Shown: piece by piece, positions 1 through 13,492 of the stretch
Layout: each line of letters begins with the position of its first letter
Numbering within the stretch: the stretch's first letter is position 1
NCBI RefSeq assembly: GCF_030463565.1
Contig: NC_134652.1
Location: 19,569,397 to 19,633,396, forward strand
Origin: Pelecanus crispus
Lineage: Eukaryota; Chordata; Aves; Pelecaniformes; Pelecanidae
DNA length: 64,000 bases
Direction: 5' to 3'
Notes under the pieces: model-generated
Databases searched by the model: none
Told to the model about the DNA's origin: nothing
The model's input: only the letters and a program-made list of their open reading frames with translations
Translations under genes and position numbers: made by a program

Positions 1-3000
1 GATTCTATTTCTACATTTCAAACTGGTTATACACAGTACACCATTTGTAGGAATTGATAAAAGTGTCTAAAAAGTTACATTATATGTTCAGAGTGCACAC
101 AGTAATTATTTCTTAGAGCAATGGATAGGGTGTCCCCATTATTTTAGATTTGAATTATATGACATTGTCCAGGAGCTATTTGCTCACTTTCACATGCTCA
201 GAAGGGTTTTCTCACATTATTAGTTATGGCTGGAAAAGTGACATGAACATAAAAATATTAAGAGCAAATACCCCCTACTTTACAAATATACTTTTCAACT
301 CATCCTTTACACTCACATTTCAACCTTAATTTGTAGAGTTAACATGTAAGTGGTTTTAGGTTTAATTTTAAATTCTTAACATGGAGATTTAGGACAAAAA
401 GCACTAATACATTTAGAATTTATTACACATTCTACATGTTCAGTTTCAGTAACTTAGAATAGCATCAGCCCATTTTGATTCAATACATTTATACAGTCTG
501 ACCACAAGTTTCCAAGCTCTGCCTTATATTGGAGAAGTGACCCAACCAATTTTACACTTCACCTCTTCCACCACCTTGCTACAAGGAGAAGCTAGACACC
601 AGCTTCTCTTTAAATTTTGTTACAAACCTCCACCCAAACACAGATCTATTAGAGGGCGTTTCTAGCTTCAGCACCTTTTTAGCAGTACAAAGATCTCCTC
701 TTTCTCTTCACACCAAGACAACCCAAAGAGTATCCCAAACCACCCTTCTCCAAATGGAACTTCAATGTTTGCATCTGTAATACTCTCAAACTACAGTCTT
801 AAGTACTAAACAAGCAAGTTTTTGGTTTCCCTCTCCTCCCCCCCAAAAATTAATATAAGGAAACCAAAAAGTCCTAACCAGGAGAACATGCATCTTCAGC
901 AAGACCAAGCTTGCAGTATTTTTTTTAAATGAAAATATGATATTTCCATTGATTTTACTGGTCAGCTAAAGCCTCAGCTACAATTAGGTCAAGGAGTAGC
1001 TGCTAAGTATTGAGGGGCAGGGAAGAAGGCCTCTTAGAGCGGACACAAAGATTAACAGAACTATTACGGAACTGCACTGAAGAGACTAAATTAGATCCAC
1101 CCTATTGCTGAAGCTCCTAGTTGATACCAGTCCCAAAGTGGCTTTACAAACTCCACTGGCAAAACAGTTTTAGTACAGGTACACAAACACTTGGGAAGCT
1201 TTAAGAGTTGAAAGCATTTTACAATATCACAGAACACTCTGTATAGAACACTTCCTAGTAAACAGTTATTTTAACAGTCTACATTGCACTCTTAAAAGAG
1301 CTGTTGCATAGGTCAGCTTTACAAACAGGCTCAAACATTCCAAAACATATGCAAACAAGCACACACATATGCAAGGTGACAGGCATGGCTAAATTTCAGA
1401 ATGCTCAAGTACAAAAACAGTAAAGGAAGATGAAATCAACGTGGTCCCACCTTTACTTTTCAGTGTGAACTAGTAAAACAGAGCTCTATGCCAAACTATT
1501 CTATCATCTTCATATTTAATCAGGCAGTTCAGCAGCTATTTTGACACTACACCAAACACTATGGTCAGTCTTCTGCAATACCTGAATGTCACTTGCCCAC
1601 AGAATCTAAACGAGAATCCTAGATCACAGCTGCAAGAAGTGGAGAATTTCTACCAGTTGACTACAGCTGTTCTACTATTTCTTGCATGGCCAGGAATATC
1701 TACTCCAGCAAAGCCACAGCTGGTTAACCAGCAACACACTCTAAGCAAAACAATGCTAGATGAGTAAGACCCTTTCCTCCCACACATGCACATAATGGCC
1801 AAGCTGTTTCAGCTCCACTAAGGGAAAGCCCATTTGTCTTTCTTGCACCAGTCATGTCCTACACTGCCTTCTGCTGCATCAATTCTGAGACTCTCCATAC
1901 CTTGCAAGTCAATTCAACTCACTAATCCCACAGAAAACCATCCACGTTTTTTCACTCCCCAGCTTAGTGAGCTACAGCAGCTCACAGAGGATCAAATAAA
2001 TACCAGAAGCAGGGAAGAGACATTCCCTTTGTTTCCTGACAACAGCAAATTCTTCAATCAGCTCACCAAGACATCTCACAAAAGTGCAACCTAACAAAGC
2101 AAACTACCTGAAACTGTTCTAGTAGTAACTCGCTTTCAGTTAAGGCAGAAGTCACCAGCTTTATCAGGGCAGTCACTATGCCTGTAGTCTAAATGTTCCT
2201 ATACAAGATACATTTTCAAGACAAAAGGTGAGAAAGATTTCCAGTCTTTGACACAGCCTACAAGTCTGCAAACTTAAGTTCAAACATGGTGCAGAGTTTT
2301 ATTTTGAAGACTGTCCCAAGAGTTGGCGATGCTTACTACTCTAACCAGCCTGATTAAACCTCATTTAATATTTTTCTCTTCTGCTCCCAGAGTGCCTGTT
2401 GACTACTTGATTGTGTAATGTAGTACTACAAAGTACTTCTGTACTACTTTTGTAGCCACTCAGTGTATCAGGTTTCTGCTCTGCTTAGCAATTCACAATA
2501 TATTTAATGTCACTGCTTCAGTGATAAATTGCAGAAACACTACAAAATGCAAGAATCCATTTTTGATCTGTTAGCTGATATTAATATGTAAGAGCATGGT
2601 TCCTTTCAGTTTTGCCCAATGGCTTTGTGTTTTATAAAGCAAGGAAGAAATTCCCCAATCTACCACTCAGCTGCCTACAGAATCTGAAGAATCTGAAGAA
2701 CAGCAAGCAACTTGCAAAAACACCTAAAGATTACAACAACAAAGAGCTAGAATCATAGTCATTTAGGTTGGAAAAGACCTTTAAGATCATCAAGTCCAAC
2801 TGTTAACATAACACTGCCAAGTCCCACTAAACCATGTCCCTAAGTGCCACATCTACACATCTTTTAAATACCTCCAGGGATGGTCACTCAACCACTTCCC
2901 TGGGCAGCCTGTTCCAGTGCTTGACAACCATTTCCATGAAGAAATTTTTCCTAATATCCAATCTAAACCTCCTCTGGTGCAACTTGAGGCCATTTCCTCT

Positions 3001-6000
3001 CATCATATGCTTGTTACCTGGGAAGAGAGCCCAACACCCACCTCGCTGCAACCTCCTTTCAGGTAGTTGTAGAGAGCGATAGGTCTCCCCTGAGACTCCT
3101 CCAGGCTAAACAACCCCAGTTCCCTCAGCCACCCAAAGCAGAGATACTTTGTGCTCTGGAACCTCTACTGCTTCCCCACTTCACAGCTACCAACTGCCCA
3201 AATACCTTTAGTAGTTCATGGTTTGTTTGGGTTTTTTTAAAGCATTCTGGCATCCAGCATACAAACAGCTTCAATATTGCCCAGCAGCAAGACAGACAAG
3301 ATCCTACATTAATGGATGCATTAGGCAACTGAAGCAATACAGACAGGACCGAGCTTCGTGGGGTCTGAGACCTGGCCAAGGCCAAGCTTCCCCTGCTACA
3401 GAAAGCAGAGGAGCTGGCATCAACAACTCTGCTGTTCTCGGAGCACAAGTAAGATGTGTGAAGTACAATCACCCTTCTCCCATAGCATCTTCCCTCAGCA
3501 CATCAAACCAGACCTCAGCAACAGAGGCAGCAGCAGCAGGAAGCCTGGGTTTCTGTAGCTCCAGCAGAGGCAGAAGGGCCATAGATGTTCTGTTGCTCTC
3601 TATCTCTCTGGTGTCTTTCTCCTTCATTTCTAGGCAATCACTTAGTTTGCCTATAGCTGGCTTTCAGGAAGTTTGTTTAGATCAACATAACTGCCCTAGG
3701 CAAGGGGAGCCAACAAAGCAGCTTTTATTATAGTACCTGATCAAGAGAGACTCTTTTACTCACCCGAGAGCACATTAAATAAAAGTTCCCAACATAACAA
3801 TGGAAATTGAATATGATTTCTTGTTAATAAAGGAGTACCTTGGAGAAGGATGGAGAAAAACTGCGAAGAGCTTCCTCCCATAGGCTACAGGTATTATTTT
3901 CAGTTGGAAGGAAAGGAATTTACAAGAACACCAGTCTGAGTGTTTGACGCTCAGAAGTTCTGGAAGAATAAACTCATTTACGATCATCAAAACTAGTTTT
4001 CTACTAACTGAAGTCATAAGTTCACCCACACAACATCCATGCACCTCTCTCACTGCTACCCCAATGCCAGGCCAGAAGCAGTATGATCTGCAGGTGGTTT
4101 GCACAGCTGACTGGTTTCTGCAAATACAGAGCCAAATTAGCAGAGTCTCTCTTTTGCAGGCTCTCATTATACTCACCCTTCATTCAAAAACCTGTAGGAT
4201 ATTTATATTTGAGTCCTATTTGAGCTTGACTGAACCTAGCTAACAGGCTGCAGTATTAGAGAGATCGGGCAGTAACTGCCTAAGCTTCACTTCCTTAGAA
4301 AGCAATAACAAAAAGGCTGAGAAGCACAGCACAGTCTGAGGCCGAGAAGCTTAAAGCAATGCCTACCACCCAGTCTAACAAACCCAGTCCCTTCCCAGCT
4401 GAACAACAAACAAGACCAAAAAGGGATGAAAAAAGGATAGGCTTTATATCATAAACATCTCAGCAGTTCCCAGAAACCGAGGAGAGGAATAACAATTTTT
4501 GCATCCATGTGAATGAAATGTGACCAAAATCCTTAAACTCCTTTTTTATACTTAAACAATCAAGACAAAATAGCCTAATGAATAATTGAACAGCCAGAAG
4601 AGCAAAAGCATAAAACTATCATTTTCTTAGAGGCCAGCTGTGATTAAAGTGACCTCCTTTGGTTGTTGTTTTCCATGTAAAACATTCTCCTTTTAGTCAC
4701 AGCCTATTCAGAAGAGAGGTCCCATTCACTTTGCCACACTACTCTCAATATATTGAGTCTGTAAGAAATTCTGTGACAAAATAAGCAGAAGAGACCCAGG
4801 AATGAAAAAGGCCTTCTGCGAAATGAAGAGGGGGAGAAGATACTTTCAGGTTAAGTTTAAATGCCTCTGTAAAACACTCCTCAGCAAAACAAGCTATGAC
4901 TCCAACAGTTTGTTGCACGCTAAATGGCAATTTCGGCTGCTTGACTTGAAAAAGACCACACACACACAAAACCCCCAAAAACTACAATATTAGTTTAAGA
5001 AGAACTTACTTCAGGAAAAATCCTATTAGAATTGTAAGACTCCCAGTGCAAATATCTGTACCAATGTAGAATATTACACTATCTACCAAGGAAAGCAGAG
5101 AAATTGCTAATAATACTTTGGGTAGTTTAAATTGATGAAGATTATACATACGGCTCTAAGGTCTTAAGGACTTACAAGTGACATCTATTTAGTCAGCTTT
5201 TGGGGGGGAGGGGGGAGCGGGGAAGACAGGATGCAGACAGAAGTTGGAGCAATATAGCAATCTGATACCTATCTGGAGTTAAATCAGCATACGATTCTTC
5301 CATTTGCACACCTGAAATTTAACTTCTGCTTGCTCAACAGACATCCTAGCCAAAATAACATGGGTGCACAGCATCTTACATACTTATGGTGAAACACCCA
5401 TTGCTAATGTTTTTCAGAAACACAAAATTCTATGTGGCCTGGGAGCAAAACTTCCTCAAACAGGCATTTTCAACTCATAGACCTCGAGGACTTGCTCATT
5501 TTTGTGAGCTGCTTGGAATTGGTTCACTAATAAAAACAAGGCTGCTGCCATATAATTTTCTACAGTGGGGTCCACACTTGTGAGAGAAACTTTAGATGCA
5601 CAGAGTATCTCCTTGACCATTTTTATGAATAAAAAGTTCATATAATTTGGGTAAAACTTTCCATGTACACAGTTATTAAAAAGCTGTGAGCCAAAAAAAA
5701 CCCACCACACCTGAGCATTCCTCTTCAAAGTTTGCTACGGTTTGTTTTACTTTGGAGATTACCCTTACTTAGGTTGTCACTGTATTTGTTATTCATATGA
5801 CTGAAAGCCAGATACTGGCAAACATGTCAGCACAACTTCATAAAAATAAATCATTCTTAGCAAACAGTGAATGAAGAATCTACAGAGAAGCTTTCCATTT
5901 TGATAGTATGAATGCTTTTTCCTATATCAAGTTAATTATGTCTCTAACTCAGGAAAAAAGAATACTGTTTGAAGTTAGTCACAGATTTGGGTCCAGGTCT

Positions 6001-9000
6001 CTTGCCTACTTTCTCCAGTCAGCTATAATTCAAATCAACTGTAAGTATCCGCTTGTTCACTTAAGTTACAAGATTGCTTAGAGAAAGCAAAAAACTAGGC
6101 CCAACAAAGACAGAAGGGTGAAGGGTGCCCTCACAATTTCTGGGGGGAAGCTTTGTTGTATTCCCTTAGCTGTTCTCTCCAATTATCTTTCCAATATATT
6201 GTCAGTATATCTCCTTTACCTGTTAGAAGCACACTGTACCTTTTCCCCCCCCACCCCACCCTTATCTGGACAGGGGGGAAAAAAAAAAAAAGACAACCCC
6301 AAAATCAAAACCAAACACCCAAGTCTTTCAGGATGTCAGCAAGAACTGACCAAGATGCAGGAAAAGGCAATACAGGGATATAAATTAAGCATTGTGAAGT
6401 GCCCCCATCAATCTGTTCTTCAATCTTTAGACAAACAGAAGGTTTAGAAGATCTGTCACAACTAGGACAGCTCATTCCCCACTTGACTCTCATTTTTGAC
6501 CAAAACCCCACAAAACAGATTTCTTCCTCACAGATGCACAGTACATCCCCTGAAGTTTCATGCTGATTTATGAAACAGAAAAGCTCTGTATATGAAACAT
6601 TGATTCTGGCATTAAACATCGACAAGATGCAACCGTAGACTACATATATGCCTATATAGCGCAAAGAGCTTCAAGTACGACTTAGTAATAAATTGAAATA
6701 TACAGATGTAACACATTACTATGTATGCAAGTAATAATATTCAGGGAAGTGAACCTCTTTGCAACCCTCCACAGTCTCTGTCAAGGACATTTGTAGGAGC
6801 AAGAAGATTAGCAGCTTTTGAAGAACTACCTACTTACTGAATCACAGAACAGTGTTTACAAAGAGGGAGAAAAAGATACAGGCTTCAGTGATTTCTCAGT
6901 TCTTTGTTCCTACATATACTGCCTCCCTTCAACTTTCCATCATCTCCAAGAGTGAAGATTTTTTCAAATCTTCTGGACAATAAGCACAACCCTTCTAGGT
7001 GAGGAAGGAAGGATGAGACTAGAGACAGTTTTTATAGGCATGTGTGCACCAACTACCATACACACTTAAAACCCCTTACACCCGTTGCTCATCGCACATC
7101 CTAAAGACCTACAAGAAGTAAGAGTTATGCTCTTTGCGACTTTATCAGGAAAACTTGTTAGATGAACTCTGGAAAACAAGTATTTGGGAAAATGTTGCTT
7201 CACTACAACAAAGTAAGTATCACTGCTGCTGTCAACAGTAAGCTTTCAATCCAGGAATGAGAAGCTTTGCCAACTACCAGATACCTAAATTTATCTAGTA
7301 AATACACAGTTCAGAAAGGAACAATGTCTACACAACCTGAGAAGATGCCTGGTACACACATGTAGACCTATGAAGTATAATTCATCTCTAAAAGAGGTTC
7401 AGAATCACCATGGCTTTATCTCAGCCCTGTAATACTCACTGCTGCTTGCCCTTTTTGGTTTACTGTTCTGCTCTGTATGTGCTCCTTTGGGAAATAAAGC
7501 ATACTGCAATCAAGGTAATCAGCACAACTTTAATTCACCTGTCTACGCAACATTCCTGCTCACTGAACCGTTCTGTACCCAATAGCAATCCACTGGGGCT
7601 ACCCAAAAGTGATCCAATAACCCAAGAACAGAGCATTGCATTTGTAAGCTGCTATGCAAGAGCACAAACCAAAAGAACAGTGCCTATATATGACTGTATT
7701 ATGAACCATACACAGGAGTACAAAGCAGTGACAGGTGACTTTTAAGAAGCCACTTAATGCTCTGACCATAACAGTAGCACAGTGGAGACAAGTGACCATA
7801 GTCATGCAATTTGCCCTGCCACGGCACTCTGCTCCACATACCTCTGATTCACTCGAGGCATTCCACTTCACATGCTGAGAGAAACAAAAGAGGTAGAACA
7901 AAAAGACAGCAAAGCCAATTATTTTTCAGTTAAAAGTTGTTACCTTTGATTTGACAGGCTTAATAATTTGGCACAAACACAACTTAAGATCCCAGGGCCA
8001 AATATTACACCCAATACTTACCTGAAAAAAAGCTTTGATCATTGATGTAAATTTTCCCCATGAACTTAGAGTAATTATTACTGACAATCTCGAGGATACA
8101 GCCACTTGTCCTGTCGCAGAGCTTGGGTAAGATGCTGCTGTTGACAGCTGCTCGCTTTTTCCCCTACCTCACCTCATCAGTTTCCCCTCCAGATGAGCAA
8201 AGTGAAGACAGACAACTAACATGGATTATTTCAAAGAACTGTGAAGCCGGCCAGTCTGATAACTGAGAAGATGGGAACAAGCGGCTGGAAACAGCAGCCT
8301 CCTAACCCAGATCTGCCATGGCCGAACAGTTTGTCTGACTGGGCAATTACAACAATGAAGCTTTCACACTGTCTCCTCTCAGTTTTCAAATAACAGCAAG
8401 AAAAGTCCACCTTTTAAAAGACTTTCCATATAATTATGACTATTAGAAAAAACAGTGGGAGCTACCTCATTTTAGACAGTTTGTAAACTCGAAGAAGAAC
8501 GTTACAAATGCAAAACATCCTGCATAAGATGCTCCAGAATGCTGAACTACCTGTGTTTAGCACATACAGTACCTTTGCTCGTATACTGTGGGAGCAGGTA
8601 CACATTCTACCAAAACATGAACGAGTTGGTCTCTCTTAGCAAGTACTTTTGACAGAACATGGCCACCCAGTACAACTTAAAACTTTGGGGAGCAACCTCA
8701 CGTATGGCTCTGTGTTCATTCAAAAATACAAGCAACCATCGGCTGAGAAGCTTCACAAGGAGGTATAGTTGCTACCAACGTTCAATCACAGGACAGTTTT
8801 TAACAATTTGAGTCCTCATTAGACAGCCAAGGTATTTCTCTTTCTAAGAGCTGGAGAAAAATCCACTCATAATGACAACTGTCAGTTTTGAATGACCCTG
8901 AGCAGTTTAAAAAGAAAAAAAAGAAAGTGAGAAGTCTACGCTTTTAAAGTATCAGAAATAGTTCAGAAGAGAAGAACTAACTACTCAAAACTAAAAAAAA

Positions 9001-10665
9001 AGTTTCATTACCACTTTTCTAAGCAATGGAGACTACAAACTCTAGTGCTACTCTAGAGACAAATCTATCAAGAGAAGTGAAGTTTGGGTTTGCTTTTAAA
9101 AATCAGTAAAAGTGGCTTTTATTGGAAGATCTCATTTTGGCTGCTCAGATGAAATCAGCTGTAACTAAGACACTTACGAATGTATAGGCAGAGCTGAAGG
9201 TAAAGTCTCTGAAGCCAATACTGCTCACCAGGCAAAATGTACAAGAGGCACAGCCAGCTGGGCCAGTCAGGGGCTATGAAATAGGCTCTCTGGCAAACCC
9301 TGGTTTTCACTGAGGTATCGGCACTACAGCTCTTGCCAGGATAGAAGCAATTAATTTTTTCCATGTATGATCCAAGCCTTCACTGAAAACAGCAAACATC
9401 AGTGCATATTGACAACTTCCACGGCCCACCAAGTTCAGCCTTTTTTATAAGGAAGAGTCTCCAGAATTTCATTAAGTCAACGCTCTGGGGCACAAAGCGG
9501 CAAGTACCAGTGTTACTGGTCAAAGTGTTCAAGTAATGAAGCAAAGGGAAAGGAATATACTGCAGTCCACGTTCCACAGTGGAGGGGAAGAACACTAATA
9601 GGAAATAGCGGGAATAGAGAGACATCTCTCAACCCATCCTTGAAACAAAGTGGAGGCATCAAGCTTACCCTGCAGTTGCCACTATCCTTACCCTCAGGCA
9701 GGAATCCATCTCTCCCTTTCCTGAGGGTTGGTAGAAGGAGCCTATTTCTCAGTTTGGGATCCTGCCTTGAGATCAAACCTCTCCTATATCAATCCTTCAG
9801 TTAATAGATTTAATCTTATTCTGTCTTCTCAAAAGACTTCGAGACCTGCTGTGCTATCAGAGTGACTGTCACACAATAACTATAACCCCGGGGTTTTGGA
9901 GAATAAAAACTGTTAGAAATTTGGAAATTAAACTCCCCTCTTCAAACACAGTGAAAGTAATAGAAAGCATACTGTAAACTACTATAGTCAAGATGCATCT
10001 CCTGCATAGCATGTTAAAGAGTGAACGATGCTACAGAGTCCCCAGGTAACGAAGCTGGAAGTCCTAAAGTTTTTGGTTTGGTGCTAGAAACTTAAGAGAG
10101 GCCCAATTAATTTGAGCAAAGCCTAGTCCTTGAAGCTTTCCACACCACACTTGGGAATAAGTAAGCAAACTGTATCTACACTGTCAACAAGTAGCAAGAG
10201 CTTTACGAGCCTTTGCAACTTCCACGATGATTCTCAGAATCATCCAAAAGTAGCTTCCGATGCCAGCAATTTCCACCTTATTCCCCAGTTTAATCGGTAC
10301 CACTGCGTCCACTCGGACAGCAAAACGCTCTGGCACAGGAAGCAAATTCCAGTTTGAAGTCCACGTAGTTCGCAGCAGCGAAGGTACCTTCGTCCTCCTA
10401 CCCCCGCGTCCAGCGCAGAGCCTCCCTCCCGCCGCAGCAACGCTTACTTGGCGGCGGAAGATCCGCCGGGGCTGGAACCGCTCACCAGCCGACCAGCAGC
10501 AAGCCACCGCCGCCGCCGAGGCGCGGCCCTCCGGCCAGCCCCACCGCGCCCCGGGAACCGGCCCCGCAGACCCCGACCCCCGCCTCCGGCGCGCCCCTCC
10601 CCGGCCCCCAGGCCGGGCGCTGCCGGGGGCGCCGGTACCGGCCCCGCCGCCGCCCGCTCCTTTAC
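1..10665 (-). other. TBC1D12: TBC1D12 intron 1 (5' part, partial)
   Basis: This stretch lies downstream of the TBC1D12 first-exon splice donor on the minus strand and runs off the left edge, so it is read as intron 1. I looked on the minus strand for the second-exon protein that follows the FFTR motif in the family and for the TBC domain, and found neither. It holds one CR1 insertion (2751-3134) and otherwise AT-rich unique-looking sequence with short homopolymers. Sampled plus-strand lines are C-rich and G-poor, as expected if the minus strand is the transcribed sense strand in the germ line. A strong donor-like site (CAG/GTAAGT) on the sense strand near 8020 is described under findings. Confidence 0.75.
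2751..3134 (-). mobile_element. CR1 LINE 3' fragment, 5'-truncated
   Basis: Read on the minus strand this is the avian CR1 3' end. It contains the end of the ORF2 reverse-transcriptase frame (the conserved stretch encoding a Leu-Arg-Gly-Asp-Leu core), then the 3' UTR with the TCTTTTCCAACCTAAATGA motif and a decayed TATGATTCT tail at 2751-2760. Length about 385 bp, 5'-truncated as usual for CR1. The reading frame has several disruptions, so the copy is old and inactive. It lies inside TBC1D12 intron 1, in the same orientation as that gene. Confidence 0.92.
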
Positions 10666-10670
10666 CTGGT
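10660..10670 (-). other. TBC1D12: splice donor of TBC1D12 exon 1
   Basis: On the minus strand the sequence reads ACCAG/GTAAAG, with the intronic GT at 10665-10664. It splits the Arg codon of the FFTR motif, where the human family member also continues into Asn-Leu-Phe of exon 2. If read through, the frame meets TAA at once (10664-10662), which supports the splice. Confidence 0.88.
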
Positions 10671-11519
10671 GAAGAACTCGGCAAAGCTGCTGCCGGCGCC
10701 GGCGCCGCCCGCCCGCCGGGCCCTCTCGGCCGGCTCCTGCGGCGGCGCCGGGGCCGCGGGCGCCGTCCCTCCGTGGGGCAGGTGCTCCGGGGCGCTGCGG
10801 CGGCGGCTCACCTCGTAGGTGTTGCGGGAGTTCAGGTTCACGTCCGTGAAGCCGAGGGGCGCCGGGGGCACGGCGGCGGGCTCCGCCCGGCCCCGGGAGG
10901 TCCGCACGCCGGGGGCGGCCTGCGCCCGGCTGCCGGCGTCGTCCCCCGCGCCGAGGGGCGGTGAGGGGCTGCCGGCCGCCGCCCCCCCGCGCCGCTGCGC
11001 CTCGCTCCGCAGCCGGCAGCTCCTCAGCGGCTCTTCCAAGGCCGTTCCCGCGGGGCCGCCGCCGCCCCCCGGGCCGGGCGGGCAGGGGAGGAAGCCCCCG
11101 TTCTGCAGTTTCGCTTCCTCCTCCCCCGGCCCCGGCTCACCGCGCCCCGGCTCGGCCCGTCCTGCCCGAGGGGGCGGCGACGGCGGCTCCTCCGGCGGCG
11201 GCAGCAGCAGGAAGCCGACGTCCCCGTTGGTCATCCTCCCGCGGGGGCCCACGGCGCAGGCGGCCCCGTTGGCGGGCTTCTCCGGGCGGCGCTTCCCAGC
11301 CGCCGCCGCCGCCGCGGCGGGGCCGAGCGCCGCCAGGTACCGCTGCAGCAGCCGCTCCTGCCCCGGCCCGCCGCTCCTCCGGCTAGAGCCCCGGCTCCCA
11401 TCCCGCTCCCCGTCCTCCTCCTCCTCCTCCTCCGCCTCCTCCGCCGCCGCCGCCTCCTGCCGGCCCGCGGGAAGCACGGCTGCGCCGCCCGGAGCCCCGG
11501 CATCGTCCGGCCCCACCAT
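10666..11519 (-). CDS. TBC1D12: TBC1D12, first coding exon (N-terminal 284 codons and 2 bases)
   Basis: N-terminal exon of TBC1 domain family member 12, a TBC (Rab-GAP type) protein. Its family is linked to RAB11 and recycling endosomes, with TBC1D14 as paralogue. The start fits the family N-terminus MVGP(D/E)DAGA. Other shared landmarks, in order, are a Glu-rich acidic run (about 27-36), LLQRYLAA (57-64), MTNGD-GFL (96-104), LE(E/D)PLRSC (161-168), GF-D--NSRNT-(Y/F)-VSR (223-239), DHLPP-like EHLPHGG (245-251) and FA(E/D)FFTR (279-285). Between them the sequence is low-complexity Ala/Gly/Pro. The TBC domain itself lies in later exons outside the window. The exon ends inside the last Arg codon at a consensus donor, AG/GTAAAG, phase 2. 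The start context is modest (-3 C, +4 G). Confidence 0.93.
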
Positions 11520-12800
11520 TTGCCGCCGCGGAGCCCCGGGGATGCCAGCGGCGCAGCGGGGGCGGGGGCGCGGCCCCCCCCGGCGCGGCGGGGGCCCGGC
11601 GGGGCGGGGCGCGCGCGCTCCTCCGCACCGGCGGCGCCGCGGGCGCTGGCAGCCGGCGCCGCTCCCGGCCTCGGACGCGGCGGGGGCAGCGGGCCCGGCT
11701 CACGCAGGCGCGCGGCGCCGGCGGCCGCCCTTCCCCCCGGGAAGTCACCATAGAGAGGCAGGGCCGGGACAGCGCGCCCGCCCTCCCCGGCGCCGCCACA
11801 TCCGGGACCATAGAGATGCCAACTAGACAGGATCTTCCCCGCCAGAGCGGTGCCGCGCAGGCCCCCGCCCCGCTACCGTCTTCCAGCTAAAGCTCGCCGC
11901 GCCCAGCGCCTGCCGCATTCCGCCGGCGGGCCGCGCCCCCTCTGCCGCCGCAAAGCACGGCCCGGCTGCCGGCGTCCTCCGCGCTCCCCCGGCGCCCGGC
12001 CCACACCCGCCGCCTGCCCGCTCGGCCCTCCGGCTGCCCCGGCACCCCCGCTAGCCTCGGGCACGCCGGGGCGCACGGAGGGGACCCGCAGGGCGTTCGA
12101 CAGTTTCACCGTTGACCTTTTTTCCCCCCCTTTCTGAAGGAATCACAATAATAAAAACACGTTTAGCTGCAGCGAGGGCGTTGCGAGGGACGCCGGGTAC
12201 CACAAGTTAAGGTGTGCTTACGGGAGGTGAGGCAGGACGGGGAAGGCGGCGGCGGCGTCGCCGCATGGGCAGGGCTGTGCGGAGACCGGCGGGCGCCCGA
12301 GGGGGCTGCGGCGGCGGCACGGCCCGGCCCGGCAGCCCGGGAAGCGCCAGCCCGGGCCTCGGAGCGGGGCGGGCGCTGAGGAGGACGGCGGAGGGCCCAC
12401 GGAGCCCCGGCACCCGCTTCCCTGCGGGGGCGGGCGGTGGCGGAGCTGGCGGCTCACCGCGGCGGGCAGGGGGACTGGGCTGGCTGTCGCCAGCCGCCCC
12501 AGAGCCGCGCCGGGGCGGCGCCGGGGAGGGGGCGGAGGCGAGCGCGGGGCCGCGGCGGGAAGGGGCCGCGGCGCCTCAGGCAGGGCAGGGGGCAGCCGGT
12601 ACCGCGGCCGCGCCCCGGCCCGCGGAGGAAGGGGAGAGGCGGCCGTGGCGGGCGAAGAGCCGGGGACGCCCCAAGCGCGGAGCCCTCGGGCCGGCGAGGG
12701 CAGGGGCAGGGCACGGGCGGCACCGGCGGCCCCCGGGACGGGACGGGCAGCGCAGCGCCCGGGCCTGCCCGTAGCTCTTTTTTGAGGAGACCCGGACGTA

Positions 12801-13492
12801 CTTGAGCTCTCGGGGGGGGGGGAACGAGATAGGGAGAACAGAGAAATAGGATGGGCAGCTTGAAATCACGGGGTGAATCTGCTCCAGAGCGGTGATGGGG
12901 TCTCAAAACTCCTCAGGTTAACACTGGGGAGGTGGATGCAGGACGCGTAGGAAGGCAGGTGCCAGCACCCATGTTTCCTACCACATCTCTCAGGGAAAAA
13001 AACAAGTTATTACAGTCCCCTCTGCCTAGTGAGGAAGCAAGGCCGACAGTCACAGGCAAAAGGGCTTCAAGTCCCCGGAGCAGCAGTAACAACACAAGGC
13101 CCCATGCAAGCTCTGGTAGGCTACCACTCACCCTAGGCAAGCACCAAAGGTAGTGCCTCAACCCAGCAGATTACTTCTGTATTCCTACAGTAAATACTCA
13201 CAGTTGGTAACACGGGAAGTACTGTTCCCTTGGAAATCCTTGGCCAGAGAAGCCCTCCATTTTGCCACCTCCACCATCAAAGGTCCTGCAGCGTTGTGGA
13301 GGTCCTTGCTTTTAAAGGTGGGCAAGTGGGGCATGCCCGGAGAGAGAGGCCTCACCCACCACATGGAAATGGGGAAGGAACAGCCATCCTCTTTTAACGT
13401 TTTTTTCTTTAAAATTGTGGGCATTTTAGAAAGAAAGGTTCAAATGGGGAATCTTCATCTAAATAAGAAGTTGATGCATTTCGTTGTGTTCA
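12801..13492. other. intergenic flank of CpG island, no gene seen
   Basis: Sequence passing from the TBC1D12 CpG island to AT-rich DNA. It has an 11-G run at 12812-12822 and no recognisable coding or RNA gene. Confidence 0.6.

Larger units (their letters stand above)
10380..12800. promoter_or_regulatory. CpG island spanning TBC1D12 promoter, exon 1 and start of intron 1
   Basis: About 2.4 kb of very GC-rich, CpG-dense sequence in an otherwise AT-rich neighbourhood. It includes TBC1D12 exon 1 (10666-11519, -) and the sequence upstream of its start codon (11520 to about 12800), which should hold the 5' UTR and a TATA-less promoter. Several long open frames on both strands inside the island are composition artefacts: GC-rich DNA has few stop codons. 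No transcription start can be placed from sequence alone. The right part (about 12.2-12.8 kb) could equally serve a divergent non-coding transcript. Confidence 0.8.

Noticed and set aside
3218-3733. 171-codon plus-strand open frame inside TBC1D12 intron 1
   Set aside because: No family resemblance; it begins just beyond a CR1 copy and is antisense to the gene.
10666-11519. Idea that the left gene is CPEB3, another neighbour of FGFBP3 in mammals
   Set aside because: The translation does not resemble the CPEB3 N-terminus, and matches TBC1D12 landmarks from the first residues to FFTR.
10260-12800. Several long open frames on both strands inside the CpG island (for example 10819-11826 +, 12214-12774 +, 12454-12906 -)
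   Set aside because: GC-rich DNA has few stops; the translations are Arg/Pro/Gly/Ala low complexity. Only the minus-strand 11519 frame has family motifs and a splice donor.
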